A stretch of 64,000 nt of DNA from Candidatus Pelagibacterales bacterium (GCA_002715505.1 PAZF01000002.1:47603-111602); one strand, 5' to 3'; positions 7,611 through 16,650 are shown, numbered from the stretch's first letter. Program-made: numbers and translations. Notes: generated by a model from the sequence alone, not told the origin.

Positions 7611-8852
7611 ATGCTTAAAAAATATTTCAATAAAAATATATTATCTTTAGTTTATTTAATTATCATAGGAGAATTAGTTTTTTCATTACCCTTTCATATT
7701 AGTAGATTCTTTAGACCATCATTGTTAGATGATTATAATTATTCCAATACTATGCTAGGAATTGCTTTTAGTGTTTATGGTATAACTGCCCTTTTAAGCT
7801 ATTTACCTGGAGGATATATTGCAGATAAGGTGTCTCCAAAATATTTATTATTCTTATCTCTGTTATTAACCTCCATGGGGGGGTTATTTTTACTTTTAAA
7901 TCCTAGTTTTTTTTGGTTATGCGTTATTTATGGGTATTGGGGATTAACAACTATATTATTTTTTTGGGCAGCTCTTATAAAAGCAACTAGAAATATAGCT
8001 GGAGAAAGACAAGGCCTTTCATTTGGTGCACTTGAAGCAGGAAGAGGCTTAGTAGCCTCATTATGCGCTTCTTTGGCAGTAGTTATATATTCCTCTAATA
8101 TAATAACTAACTTTTATTTTAAGCTATTTTCAAAAGATATATCTTCATTGACAGTAGTAATATTTTATTACTCATTCATGACATTTCTGTCATCAATAAT
8201 GATTTTATTTCTTTTTAAGAATGACCTCAAACAAAAAACTAATAAAATAAAAGTGAGATTTGATTATGTATATAGTCATTACAAACCTATTATTTGTATT
8301 TCTATAGTTGTTTTAGCAGCATATGCTGGATATAAAGGAATAGACTACTATGCTCTTTATTTTTATGAAGTTTTTGGCTACAGCAAAGAAAAGTCTGCTC
8401 TCATTGTAGCTAATTTATCTTATCTAAGACCTATATCAGCATTGTCAGCAGGAATAATTGCAGACAGAGTAACTTCTAAGCTTTCTAGTTTATTTCTATT
8501 CATACTTTTATTACTATCCTATTCATTTCTAGTTTTTATTGAGATTAATAATCATATGTTATATTTTCTATATTTTAATTTTATTACTACTATGATTGCA
8601 ATATTTTCATTGAGGGGTATTTTTTATAGTTTGTTACAAGAAATGAAATTACCTCTTGGTATAACAGGGATAGCAGTTGGAATAGTATCCTTTATTGGAT
8701 ATATGCCTGATATATTTATAGGACCGATATTTGGGTACTTTTTAGATAATTATGATAATTTAAAACCTTTTCAACTTTGTTTTCTGACTCTTCTTGCATT
8801 AAGTATTTTTGGATTTGCTTCTTCTTTTTACTTAAGAAAAATAAAAATCTAA
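7611..8852 (+). CDS. MFS transporter between the egt genes
   Basis: 413 residues with about twelve hydrophobic segments and an MFS loop 2-3 motif GGYIADKVSPKYLLF (near residue 65), plus the second-half equivalent AGIIADRVTSKLSS (near 285). The substrate cannot be read from the sequence. Its position is suggestive: it sits between egtC-egtB (minus strand, diverging from it) and egtD (minus strand, converging, 24 bp away). Transport of ergothioneine, its histidine/hercynine precursor or a breakdown product is a testable idea. The known bacterial ergothioneine transporters are ABC type, whereas the human one is MFS, so this would be new if true. Confidence 0.85.
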   Translation: MLKKYFNKNILSLVYLIIIGELVFSLPFHISRFFRPSLLDDYNYSNTMLGIAFSVYGITALLSYLPGGYIADKVSPKYLLFLSLLLTSMGGLFLLLNPSFFWLCVIYGYWGLTTILFFWAALIKATRNIAGERQGLSFGALEAGRGLVASLCASLAVVIYSSNIITNFYFKLFSKDISSLTVVIFYYSFMTFLSSIMILFLFKNDLKQKTNKIKVRFDYVYSHYKPIICISIVVLAAYAGYKGIDYYALYFYEVFGYSKEKSALIVANLSYLRPISALSAGIIADRVTSKLSSLFLFILLLLSYSFLVFIEINNHMLYFLYFNFITTMIAIFSLRGIFYSLLQEMKLPLGITGIAVGIVSFIGYMPDIFIGPIFGYFLDNYDNLKPFQLCFLTLLALSIFGFASSFYLRKIKI

Positions 8853-8876
8853 CTTCAGGAAAGCCCTTTATATAAT

Positions 8877-9836
8877 CTAATAGGTGTATTTGTTTAAAAG
8901 ATAGAGAGAAAAGTAATTATTTATATCACTATAAGTTTTTAAAATGTTCAGAGAAGATTTATTAAAAATTTCATTAATAGCATTTTCAGAAAACTTTCTA
9001 CTAATTTCAGTAAGTATTTTATCTCCTTTTTTAAAAAAAATCTCTTTACCGTCAGGAATAATAATTTTTTGATCTTTTTTTAGCTTTAGGTACATCTCAA
9101 TTTGTGATTTATTTTTATTAAAAATTGCAGTGTGTAAAAAGTTTTCTTTCTTAAAGTTTAAATTGTATTTTTTATTAATTACATTCAGAATATTTTTATT
9201 AAATTCCCCTGTGATTCCGTTGTCATCGTTATAAGCTGCTTCTAAAACATTGTTATCTTTAATTTTATCTACTCCTATCAATATAGTATCATTTTTATTC
9301 ATAACTTTAGATACTGAAGTAAGAAAATTAATAGCCGTGTCATTATCAAAATTACCAATGGTGCTTCCTAAAAATAAAAACATTCTATTTTTAGTACTTT
9401 TTTTCAGAACGTTAAGTTCTTTAAAAAAGTCACCTTGTATAAGTTCTATCTTTAAATCATTGCTGATATTTTTTAATTCATTATGGCACATTTGAAGTGC
9501 TTTATTTGATATGTCAAAGGAAATATATTTGAAGTTCTTAACTTTATCAACAGCATCTAATATAAGCACCTTAGTTTTCTTGGATGATCCACTTCCTAGT
9601 TCAAGAAACTCATCGGCCATAGATACATCTAATATACTGATAGAATTTTCTTCTAATATTTTTTTTTCTGTCCTAGTTAAGTAATATTCATTTGTATCAC
9701 AAATTTTTTCAAAAAGCTTACTACCAATGTCATCATACAAGTATTTTGTAGGAATTCTTTTTTGCTCTAAAGATTTAATTAAATCAATTAAATCATTTGA
9801 AAAATCTGATACAGGTTTTTGCTTGATATTTAGCAT
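8877..9836 (-). CDS. egtD: L-histidine N-alpha-methyltransferase EgtD
   Basis: SAM-dependent enzyme that trimethylates histidine to hercynine, the first step of ergothioneine synthesis. 319 residues, the normal length. Diagnostic motifs: RIPTKYLYDDIGSKLFEKI (28-46), YYLTRTEKKIL (51-61) with the histidine-binding Tyr, SAM site ELGSGSSKKT (79-88), and FLGSTIGNF in the middle. The C-terminal domain holds EISRKF. It is transcribed opposite to the MFS gene and converges on it, on the same strand as egtC-egtB but with its own 5' region. Confidence 0.95.
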   Translation of the reverse strand: MLNIKQKPVSDFSNDLIDLIKSLEQKRIPTKYLYDDIGSKLFEKICDTNEYYLTRTEKKILEENSISILDVSMADEFLELGSGSSKKTKVLILDAVDKVKNFKYISFDISNKALQMCHNELKNISNDLKIELIQGDFFKELNVLKKSTKNRMFLFLGSTIGNFDNDTAINFLTSVSKVMNKNDTILIGVDKIKDNNVLEAAYNDDNGITGEFNKNILNVINKKYNLNFKKENFLHTAIFNKNKSQIEMYLKLKKDQKIIIPDGKEIFFKKGDKILTEISRKFSENAINEIFNKSSLNILKTYSDINNYFSLYLLNKYTY

Positions 9837-10058
9837 GGCTCTTAAAATTTAAAATAATATACAAACATTTATTTATTAATTAGTAAAGAATAATATGATT
9901 TATATATATTTTAAATTACAAGATTAATTCTAATAGAATTTATTTATACATTCTTTCAAGGAATCTTTATTAAAATTTACCAACCCACGAAATGTGGATT
10001 CATTTAAAAATTGAAACACCCAATTCAAAAGTATCAGTTCATTTGTATTGCAAAGAGA
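9837..10058 (-). other. Spacer with a short in-frame coding-like remnant
   Basis: Directly after the TAG of the methyltransferase gene the same frame stays open for 42 codons (10058 down to a TAG at 9930) and reads like protein (LILLNWVFQFLNES, SLKECINKFY). No start codon or homologue is recognised. It may be the decayed end of an older gene, or chance. Confidence 0.25.
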
Positions 10059-10886
10059 CTATTTTTTCTGGCAGAGATAACTGATTCCCCCTACAATTTT
10101 AGATGTCAGTAAATTATGCGCTAACTGATAAAAGTTTAGTACATTCTTAGAAGCAGTGTGCCCAAAAAGATCAACATTTTTGTTAAATTCTTTCTTATAT
10201 TTTATAAGTCTTTTTTTTGTAAAATTGGACCAATTAGCACTCATGTCTTTATGAGAGATAATAATAAATTTATGAGATTTTAACTCTTCTAAATATTCAT
10301 CATATTTAACTAAATGATTAGCATGAAATATTCTAGAAAGATTCAATCTTTCTTTTTTATTTAGTTTATCTACCAAAAAAAAATCTTCAGAGTAAAAATA
10401 CCCTTTAGATTTAAGCAAAGAAAAAATTTGTTTAAATAGTTTATTTCTATTAGGTATATGATAAAGAGCTAACCAACTTACTATGCTATCAAATGTCTTA
10501 TTTTTTATAGCAAATTGAAGAATATCTTTTTCTATATGTCTTACTTTATTATCAAGTTTATATTCATTTGTTAGAATTTTTGCAATATTACTTAATTCTT
10601 TCTGAATTTCTACAGCATAAACATTAGCTCTGGTTTTACTTGCTATATATCTTGCAGGCCCTCCTATACCAGATCCAATGTCTAATACATTACTGCTAGC
10701 TTTAATTTTAGTTTCTTTAATAGCTAACTCAACAGCATCTACACCATTGTAATGCAAATGGTCTATTACTGAAAATTCATTAATAGTAGGTAATCTTTTT
10801 AAGTTATTTTTTAGTTGCTTATAGCTTTTTAAAAATCTGTCTGTAGATTTATATAGATTCATTTCTTTGATATTGTAATTAATCAT
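10059..10886 (-). CDS. SAM-dependent methyltransferase, sarcosine/dimethylglycine-methyltransferase-like
   Basis: 275-residue class I methyltransferase. The SAM site is NVLDIGSGIGGPARYIA (near 66-82), with an acidic residue after strand 2 (YAVEIQ) and the SWLALYHI motif (near 135). The region IDHLHYNGVDAVELA just before the SAM site is characteristic of methyltransferases acting on small amines such as glycine betaine precursors (SDMT/GSMT type) and of related phosphoethanolamine enzymes. Substrate not determined. It lies 222 bp from egtD on the same strand, but a role in hercynine formation is not implied because EgtD does all three methylations. Confidence 0.75.
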   Translation of the reverse strand: MINYNIKEMNLYKSTDRFLKSYKQLKNNLKRLPTINEFSVIDHLHYNGVDAVELAIKETKIKASSNVLDIGSGIGGPARYIASKTRANVYAVEIQKELSNIAKILTNEYKLDNKVRHIEKDILQFAIKNKTFDSIVSWLALYHIPNRNKLFKQIFSLLKSKGYFYSEDFFLVDKLNKKERLNLSRIFHANHLVKYDEYLEELKSHKFIIISHKDMSANWSNFTKKRLIKYKKEFNKNVDLFGHTASKNVLNFYQLAHNLLTSKIVGGISYLCQKK

Positions 10887-10970
10887 AATTTTTACTTTCT
10901 TAGACCTATTTAGTGTAATTTAAATTAAGTTTTTTAATACTAATTTTTTTTTTTTTCGTATACTAATTTT

Positions 10971-11381
10971 ATGAAGTCTTTTATTAATAAAATTCCTAGT
11001 TTTAATTTTTCTCATTGGTTGCTTAGAATTCCCCTTTCTATCGTTTTTATTCAACAAGGTCTTTCAAAATTCCCAGTCTCTTTAGAAGATGCAGAGTCTT
11101 ATGATTTACCTTATCTTGTTTGGTGGGTGGTAGCCTATGGCGAATTAGGGGCTGGGTTTGGGCTGATAGCAGGAGGTTTATTTTCTAATCTTTTTCAAAA
11201 CTATAGTTGGGTTGGTGATTTAGTAACTCGTTTTAGCGGTTTTACAATAGGATGTATTACCACTGGGGTTATCTGGATCGCAAAACCTGAATCTATAGTA
11301 GATGTTTTATTATATGATAACCTTCATGTAATGCTATGGGTTGGAGGATTATTTTTTGCTTTAAAAGGAAGCAATAACTAA
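10971..11381 (+). CDS. DoxX-like membrane protein
   Basis: 136 residues with four hydrophobic segments. The family opening LLRIPLSIVFIQQGLSKFP (17-35) and VVAYGELGAGFGLIAGGLF (about 53-72) are typical of DoxX/DoxD-like proteins. Members of this family have been linked to thiol-redox homeostasis, and to the quinone-reactive thiosulfate oxidase in archaea, but most have no known reaction. Divergent from the methyltransferase (84 bp) and 57 bp upstream of the TRAP binding protein gene, so it may share that transcript. Confidence 0.75.
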   Translation: MKSFINKIPSFNFSHWLLRIPLSIVFIQQGLSKFPVSLEDAESYDLPYLVWWVVAYGELGAGFGLIAGGLFSNLFQNYSWVGDLVTRFSGFTIGCITTGVIWIAKPESIVDVLLYDNLHVMLWVGGLFFALKGSNN

Positions 11382-11437
11382 ACTAAGTTACATTATTACA
11401 AATTTAAAGTTGTAGATTTTACTAGCAATTATATAAT

Positions 11438-12562
11438 ATGATAATGAAAAAAAGCAGAAGAAAAGTTTTATTTGGATCTTTAGCGGTTATATCAGCATCA
11501 GCTGCTTTAAAAGCTTGTAAAGGAGGAACACCGGAAAATCCCTCAAAATCAACCTCATTAATTAAAAATAAAATTAAATGGAAAATGGCAACCGCATTTC
11601 CTAAAAACTTCCCTGGATCAGATTTAAATGCGCAAAAGATAAAAAATAAAATAGAACTAGCCTCAGATGGCCAACTTCTTATAGAACATTATGGAGCTGG
11701 AGAAATAGTTCCTGCATTTGAAATTTTTGATGCTATTAGAAACGGTACAATTGATTGTGGAGTTTCTGCTCCTTATTATTGGATATCAAAACATAAGGCT
11801 ATACCTTTTTTCTGCACTGTCCCTGGAGGAATGACAGCAATAGAAAAATTTGCCTGGGTAACCTACGGAGGAGGTCAGATATTATGGGATAAACTTTATT
11901 CTCAATTTGGAGTCAAATCAATTCTAGCCGGAAATACTGGTGTTCAAATGGGAGGTTGGTTTAGATCAGAAATTAAGTCTATAGATGATTTTAAAGGAAT
12001 TAAAATGAGAATTCCAGGAATAGGCGCTGAAATTATAAATAAACTGGGAGGAACTGCTGTAAATATGCCCGCAGGAGAAATAATGCCAGCACTCCAACAA
12101 GGTGTTATTGATGCAGCAGAATGGGTTGGTCCTTGGGTAGACAAAATCTCTGGATTTCATAAAATTACCAAATATTATTATGGGCCTGGAGTTCATGAGC
12201 CAGGTACAGCAAATGAATTTATTATGGATTTATCTAAGTGGTTAAATCTGCCTAAATACCTAAAGGAAATAATAGTGAATGTATGTAATTCAGTTTACTT
12301 AGAAAGTTTGGGAGAATACATGTACCAAAATTCTCTATCCCTTAATGAACTAGAAAGCAAATATGGTGTAATCATTAATCATTTTCCAAATGAAGTCACT
12401 AAAGAAATGTTTAAAATATCTAGGGAAGTGGTAGAAGGCTTTTCTAATTTAGGAGAAATTCACAAAGAAATATTTAACAGCTGGGAAGTAATATTAAAGC
12501 AATTTAATAGATATCAAAATTTTGGAGATTATGGCTACATCAAAGAAAGAATTCAAACTTAA
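11438..12562 (+). CDS. TRAP transporter solute-binding protein, TakP-like
   Basis: 374 residues. The leader has a twin-arginine-like stretch (SRRKVLFGSLAV) and a Cys-containing ALKACKGG that could be a lipobox-like or simple cleavage site. Mature motifs match the DctP7/TakP group, which binds 2-oxo acids and related carboxylates: GIKMRIPG with the carboxylate-binding Arg, DAAEWVGP with Glu-Trp, and YYYGPGVHEPG. The protein is clearly paralogous to the one at 51240. No dctQ/dctM membrane genes are in the window, so it must use subunits encoded elsewhere. Start is ATG 11438 or 11444. It overlaps the next gene by 32 bp. Confidence 0.9.
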   Translation: MIMKKSRRKVLFGSLAVISASAALKACKGGTPENPSKSTSLIKNKIKWKMATAFPKNFPGSDLNAQKIKNKIELASDGQLLIEHYGAGEIVPAFEIFDAIRNGTIDCGVSAPYYWISKHKAIPFFCTVPGGMTAIEKFAWVTYGGGQILWDKLYSQFGVKSILAGNTGVQMGGWFRSEIKSIDDFKGIKMRIPGIGAEIINKLGGTAVNMPAGEIMPALQQGVIDAAEWVGPWVDKISGFHKITKYYYGPGVHEPGTANEFIMDLSKWLNLPKYLKEIIVNVCNSVYLESLGEYMYQNSLSLNELESKYGVIINHFPNEVTKEMFKISREVVEGFSNLGEIHKEIFNSWEVILKQFNRYQNFGDYGYIKERIQT

Positions 12563-13163
12563 AAAAATTAATCGAAGAAGTTTTTTTTCCATAATAAGTT
12601 ATTTTTCAATTCATTTGTTAAATGCTTCCAATTATTGCAATATAACTCCAATGCAACCTGTGGGTCCTTTTTTTAAAAATAAACATATCAATTATTCTAA
12701 AGATATGACAAACAACAAAAAAGCCAAAGGAGAGATAATTCAAGTTAAAGGTAAAGTATTAGATAAAAATTGTAATCCATATTCTTTTACTACTGTTTAT
12801 ATTTGGCAAGCAAATACTTATGGAAAGTACAATCATAAACATGATATTTCTAAAAACAAGATAGATTATAATTTTAATGGTTATACAAAAATAAAGACTG
12901 ATAAATACGGATTTTACAAATTTATAACAATAATGCCTGGAGGTTACAAAGTATCAAATGATATTATTAGACCGCCCCATATACATTTATTTATAACTAC
13001 TAAAAATAATAAAAAATTATCTACACAGCTATATGTAAAAGATCACCCTTTAAATAAAAAAGACTTTTTATTTAACACTATCAAAAAAAGTTCCTTATTA
13101 GAATTAGACTTTAAAAAAGCATCCTCTGATATTAAAAAAGCTTATTTAGATATAATAATATAA
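12531..13163 (+). CDS. Exported intradiol ring-cleavage dioxygenase-like protein
   Basis: 210 residues from the ATG at 12531, preceded by GGAG. Residues 12-35 contain INRRSFFSIISYFSIHLL, a possible Tat signal. The body has the intradiol dioxygenase pattern: MQPVGPFF, VYIWQANTYGKYNH with a candidate iron Tyr, PGGY with a second Tyr, and RPPHIHLF with the two iron His. In catechol and protocatechuate dioxygenases these are the Fe(III) ligands, so all four seem present. Characterised intradiol enzymes are cytoplasmic; an exported copy beside a TRAP binding protein could act on a substrate in the periplasm. At 210 residues it resembles the short protocatechuate-type subunits. The aromatic substrate is not known. 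Confidence 0.75.
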   Translation: MATSKKEFKLKKINRRSFFSIISYFSIHLLNASNYCNITPMQPVGPFFKNKHINYSKDMTNNKKAKGEIIQVKGKVLDKNCNPYSFTTVYIWQANTYGKYNHKHDISKNKIDYNFNGYTKIKTDKYGFYKFITIMPGGYKVSNDIIRPPHIHLFITTKNNKKLSTQLYVKDHPLNKKDFLFNTIKKSSLLELDFKKASSDIKKAYLDIII

Positions 13164-13185
13164 AAAATAACTTTTTAAATTTTAT

Positions 13186-14034
13186 TCACTTCTGAGCAAT
13201 TACTAATGATATTTTTGCCTTATAATCTTTTTTTTTTCTATAAATAGATTTAATAAGTAAATTTTTTAGTTCATCTTTAATTTTATTTTTTTCCAAATAA
13301 TTTAATTTAAGGTCTCTAATCATTCTAGCGCCAATACCTATATTAATTAATATCTCAATATCATTATTAATATCATTTGCAGGTAAAAAAGTTTTTATTT
13401 CAACTATTTTTATATTTCTGAAATTATTATTGTTCAAAATTTTATAAATATACTTGTCATTATTAAAAGAAAATGGGCCTGCTTTTTTATTTATATGAGG
13501 TCTCTTAACACCTATTACATTAGTGACTGCAAGTGCCGGCAAAGAAAAGAATTGATTATAATTAATATCTTTCCAGCAAACAAAAGTTAAAAAACCTGAT
13601 TTTTTTAAGGACTTATATATATTATGAAAAGCTAAAGTTGGGTTATCAAAAAACATAAGGCCAAATCTAGAAATAACATGATCAAACTTTTTTTTTTTAA
13701 ATGAATGATTTTGAATATCTACTTGCTTGCTTTTAATATTTTTAATACCTTTGTTAGTCTTTTTAAATAAATCTAACATAGGTAGAGATATATCTATTCC
13801 TAACACTTCTCCATTAATCCCTACTTTATTAGAACATATTTTACTTGTATGGCCTGAGCCACATCCTACATCTAAGACTTTATGATTTTTTTTTATATCA
13901 ATATACTCAAATAATTTTTCTGTTATTATGGAAAACTTTTTATTTAATTCATTATCATAAGATATCCAATATGAAACTGTTTTATTATTCCAATATTTAT
14001 ATTGATCTATTGAACCGATCTGATTAAGTTTCAA
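13186..14034 (-). CDS. Class I SAM-dependent methyltransferase
   Basis: 282 residues. The SAM-binding site is HKVLDVGCGSGHTSKIC (near 51-67), followed by EVLGIDIS and RFGLMFFDNP. The opening DQYKYWNNKTVSYWI resembles a large, mostly uncharacterised group of bacterial methyltransferases (opening 'iaYWn...g..W') distantly related to UbiE. The substrate cannot be named. Last of a run of minus-strand genes (15737 to 13186); the spacer to the YedK gene is 36 bp, so co-transcription is plausible. Confidence 0.75.
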   Translation of the reverse strand: MKLNQIGSIDQYKYWNNKTVSYWISYDNELNKKFSIITEKLFEYIDIKKNHKVLDVGCGSGHTSKICSNKVGINGEVLGIDISLPMLDLFKKTNKGIKNIKSKQVDIQNHSFKKKKFDHVISRFGLMFFDNPTLAFHNIYKSLKKSGFLTFVCWKDINYNQFFSLPALAVTNVIGVKRPHINKKAGPFSFNNDKYIYKILNNNNFRNIKIVEIKTFLPANDINNDIEILINIGIGARMIRDLKLNYLEKNKIKDELKNLLIKSIYRKKKDYKAKISLVIAQK

Positions 14035-14070
14035 TGTATCTCCTAATATATTTTAAAATTATACTGTCAC

Positions 14071-14643
14071 CTACTTAATTTCTAAAATATTACTAATATC
14101 ATTATTATGAGGGTTATTTACCTTAACATCAACCTCATGATAATAAATTAAATCATTAGAAATATCACTGGAGTCATAATTACTTTTCAACCAATTTTTT
14201 AAACTTAGTTTTTTTAATAATAATGGCTGCCTATTATGTATATGAGAAATTTCTTTATTACTTTCTTTTGTTACGATGCAACATTCTAAATTACTGTTGT
14301 AAATACCTGCAAAGAACATTAGATCTGATTTATAATAATGATAAAAGGGTTTTTTAATATTTTTTATCCTTTTCCATTCAAAATAACCATCAGCAATAAA
14401 AATGCATCTCAATGAATTTTTAAATACCGCCTTGCTAGATAATGTTTCAATTCTTGCATTTATAATGTTAAAAGAACTTTTCCCCCATAATGGCTTAAAA
14501 TGCCACTTCATAAATTTTGGAGTAGCCTCTTTATCTAATACAAGCACAGTATTACTAGGGCATAAATTATAATTAGGCTTTATAAATATATTAAACTTTT
14601 TTTTTATTTTATTTTTAGAAAATAACGCATACCTTCCACACAT
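14071..14643 (-). CDS. yedK: HMCES/YedK-type abasic-site processing protein (SRAP)
   Basis: 190 residues. SRAP proteins crosslink covalently to abasic sites in single-stranded DNA through Cys2, here at MCGRYALF. Other active-site elements are present: Asn in INARIETL, Glu in DGYFEWKR and His in HNRQPLLL. Length is slightly below the usual 220. It protects the replication fork from abasic sites in the cytoplasm. It begins 4 bp after the small membrane gene, so it is in one transcript with it and the haloacetate-dehalogenase-like gene. Confidence 0.9.
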   Translation of the reverse strand: MCGRYALFSKNKIKKKFNIFIKPNYNLCPSNTVLVLDKEATPKFMKWHFKPLWGKSSFNIINARIETLSSKAVFKNSLRCIFIADGYFEWKRIKNIKKPFYHYYKSDLMFFAGIYNSNLECCIVTKESNKEISHIHNRQPLLLKKLSLKNWLKSNYDSSDISNDLIYYHEVDVKVNNPHNNDISNILEIK

Positions 14644-14647
14644 AAAT

Positions 14648-14866
14648 TTATAACTTTCTATAAATTAGAATTAGTATTAATAAGATTAAAATTAGTAGAA
14701 TTTCTGTAAAAGCTATAAATATAAAATATACGGTAATAAGGAATAAAAATAAAAACAATAAAACTTCAAGAAAATCAATTACTTTATCAGAGAAGTTTTT
14801 TCTAAGATTAAAAACCAATAGTTTTTTAATTTTTTCTAAATTTTTAAGTAACCTTTTAAAAAGCAT
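14648..14866 (-). CDS. Small membrane protein, unknown function
   Basis: 72 residues: a basic N-terminal half (RLLKNLEKIKKLL...RKNF) followed by one long hydrophobic hairpin, VLLFLFLFLITVYFIFI and LLILILLILILIY. It fits exactly between two genes (1-bp and 4-bp spacers), which supports it being real. No family is recognised. Confidence 0.5.
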   Translation of the reverse strand: MLFKRLLKNLEKIKKLLVFNLRKNFSDKVIDFLEVLLFLFLFLITVYFIFIAFTEILLILILLILILIYRKL

Positions 14867-14867
14867 A

Positions 14868-15737
14868 TTAATTCATAAAAAATTTTTGAATTGCTACCAT
14901 GACTTCTTTCGGTTTTTCTTCTGGCAAAAAATGCCCACAATTAATACTATATCCTGTTACATCTGAGGCCCATTTTTTCCATATTCTTATCGGATTGTAT
15001 AATTTTTCTATTGTGCCTTTCTTTCCCCAAAGAATCAAAACTGGGCAAGTAATTTTTTTTTCTTTATCTTGCTTATGGTGCATTATATCTATAGAAGCTG
15101 CAGCTCTGTAGTCTTCGCAACTGGCATGAATTGTTGTTTTTTTTGCAAAGCATCTTAAATATTCTTTCATGGCCTTTGGTTCTATAAAACTTTTAGTATT
15201 TCCCCACATTTTAAGTTTGGTCTTTAAATAAAATTCTGAGTTAGCCTCTATAAGTTTTTCTGGTAATGGATATTTTTGTATTAAAAAAAACCAATGATAA
15301 TATTTTCTAGCTAACTCTTGGTTAGCTAATTCAAATACTGTATTTGTTGGTATTATATCTAAAAAAATAACTTTAATTATATTTTTAAAATTAATAGACA
15401 TTCTATGAGCCACTCTGCCTCCCCTATCATGCCCTACAAGAAAATACTTCTTAAACCCAAGTTTAAGCATCAACTTATGTTGATCTGAGGCCATTTTCTC
15501 TTTTGAATAGGTAGAGTGGGTATCGTCTGATTTAGGTTTATCACTATCTCCATAGCCTCTTAAATCTGAACATATTACGGTAAAATGATTGGTAAGTTGG
15601 TTCGCAATTTTTCTCCACATAATATGAGTTTGCGGATAACCATGCAATAAAAGGATTGCTGGCCCATTTCCTCCAATTCTATAATTAATTTTTATACCAT
15701 TAACTTTAATTTTATTTAATTTAAAATTTTTAAACAT
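14868..15737 (-). CDS. Fluoroacetate/haloacetate dehalogenase-like alpha/beta hydrolase
   Basis: 289 residues. All residues known to matter in Rhodopseudomonas fluoroacetate dehalogenase have a counterpart at nearly constant offset: nucleophile Asp104 with Arg105 and Arg108 (GHDRGGRVAHR), acid Asp127 (FLDIIPT), the halide-pocket pair His148-Trp149 (YYHWFF), Trp178 (KMWGN), Tyr210 (CEDYRAAAS) and catalytic His269 (CGHFLPEEKP). The oxyanion region HGYPQTHIMW is also conserved. The predicted reaction is haloacetate to glycolate plus halide in the cytoplasm. Related epoxide hydrolases lack the His-Trp pair. First gene of a minus-strand run. No signs of transfer in base composition. Confidence 0.85.
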   Translation of the reverse strand: MFKNFKLNKIKVNGIKINYRIGGNGPAILLLHGYPQTHIMWRKIANQLTNHFTVICSDLRGYGDSDKPKSDDTHSTYSKEKMASDQHKLMLKLGFKKYFLVGHDRGGRVAHRMSINFKNIIKVIFLDIIPTNTVFELANQELARKYYHWFFLIQKYPLPEKLIEANSEFYLKTKLKMWGNTKSFIEPKAMKEYLRCFAKKTTIHASCEDYRAAASIDIMHHKQDKEKKITCPVLILWGKKGTIEKLYNPIRIWKKWASDVTGYSINCGHFLPEEKPKEVMVAIQKFFMN

Positions 15738-15846
15738 AGTTGATTATAGTTTAAATAATATATTTTTAATTTTATTTTCCAATCTATAGAAGATACTCTA
15801 AAGTCTTATTAATTAGGATACTTTTTAAATATTAGTTATTAGTATT

Positions 15847-16200
15847 TTAATTATTTTCTATTAAGATAGTCTTACCTAACTTGCTCTTAGTTCTTCCAAT
15901 TTTTTGCTTTTTAATTTTTCTAATATACCTTCTTACTCTTTTACTAACTAGTGTTACTGCAATGTCTAATGCCTTATTTGCATGCTTAGATCTACCGATT
16001 GTTTCAAAATGAATCTTATTTACTAAATTAACTTTTAATTTAACCTTATAAATATAGTTTCTTTTTTCTAAAGTAGTTTTAAAACTTATTACTCGAGCCG
16101 AATATTTTAAAAAAACACCTGAAATTTTATTTTCACTATATTTTTTAAACGCTCTACCTAAATCTATATTTTTTCCTACAGTATATTCTGTTATTACCAT
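15847..16200 (-). CDS. hpf: Short ribosome hibernation promoting factor
   Basis: 117 residues with the S30AE/HPF fold: an opening beta strand (MVITEYTVGKNIDLG), a central YKVKLKVNLVNKIHFETIG and a basic helix ALDIAVTLVSKRVRRYIRKIK that binds 16S rRNA. It lacks the C-terminal dimerisation domain of long HPF, so it is of the short form that works on 100S or 70S ribosomes in stationary phase. It lies 24 bp downstream of the CBS-domain gene on the same strand. Confidence 0.82.
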   Translation of the reverse strand: MVITEYTVGKNIDLGRAFKKYSENKISGVFLKYSARVISFKTTLEKRNYIYKVKLKVNLVNKIHFETIGRSKHANKALDIAVTLVSKRVRRYIRKIKKQKIGRTKSKLGKTILIENN

Positions 16201-16224
16201 TAAATATTCCTTACAAAAAAATTA

Positions 16225-16650
16225 CTAACTACTAATGTATTCTTTCAGATGCTTTGTTTCCTCCTCATAATTAAATATTATTCTATTAACCACATCACCT
16301 ATAGAAACTATCCCAAGCAATATACCTTTGTCTATAATAGGAAGATGTCTTATTTTGTTATCTGTCATTTTTTTCATAAGCTCATTTGAAGTGGCAGACA
16401 AATCACAGCTAATTATATTAGTAGTCATAATATTTTTAACCAGCATTACTTCTCTATTAATAATTTCTCTAAAGAATTTTACCAAATCTCTCTCTGAAAC
16501 AATACCTATTGGCTTTTTAGAAGAATCTTCTAAAACAACCAAACATCCTATATTATATTTTTTGAGTAAATATGCTAAGTCAGAAATCTGCTCATTTTCT
16601 GTGATTGTTAAGCAAGACCTCTTTGAAAGAGTTTCAACTAATCTTACCAT
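16225..16650 (-). CDS. Tandem CBS-domain protein
   Basis: 141 residues made of two CBS motifs: one with CLVVLEDSSKKPIGIVSERDLVKFF (first part, about 35-60) and one with IRHLPIIDKGILLGIVSIGDVV (about 100-122). The 'GIVSERD' and 'GIVSIGD' signatures are those of stand-alone CBS pairs that bind adenosine nucleotides. No enzyme domain is attached, so a regulatory role is inferred. A second CBS protein is at 29252. Confidence 0.88.
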   Translation of the reverse strand: MVRLVETLSKRSCLTITENEQISDLAYLLKKYNIGCLVVLEDSSKKPIGIVSERDLVKFFREIINREVMLVKNIMTTNIISCDLSATSNELMKKMTDNKIRHLPIIDKGILLGIVSIGDVVNRIIFNYEEETKHLKEYISS

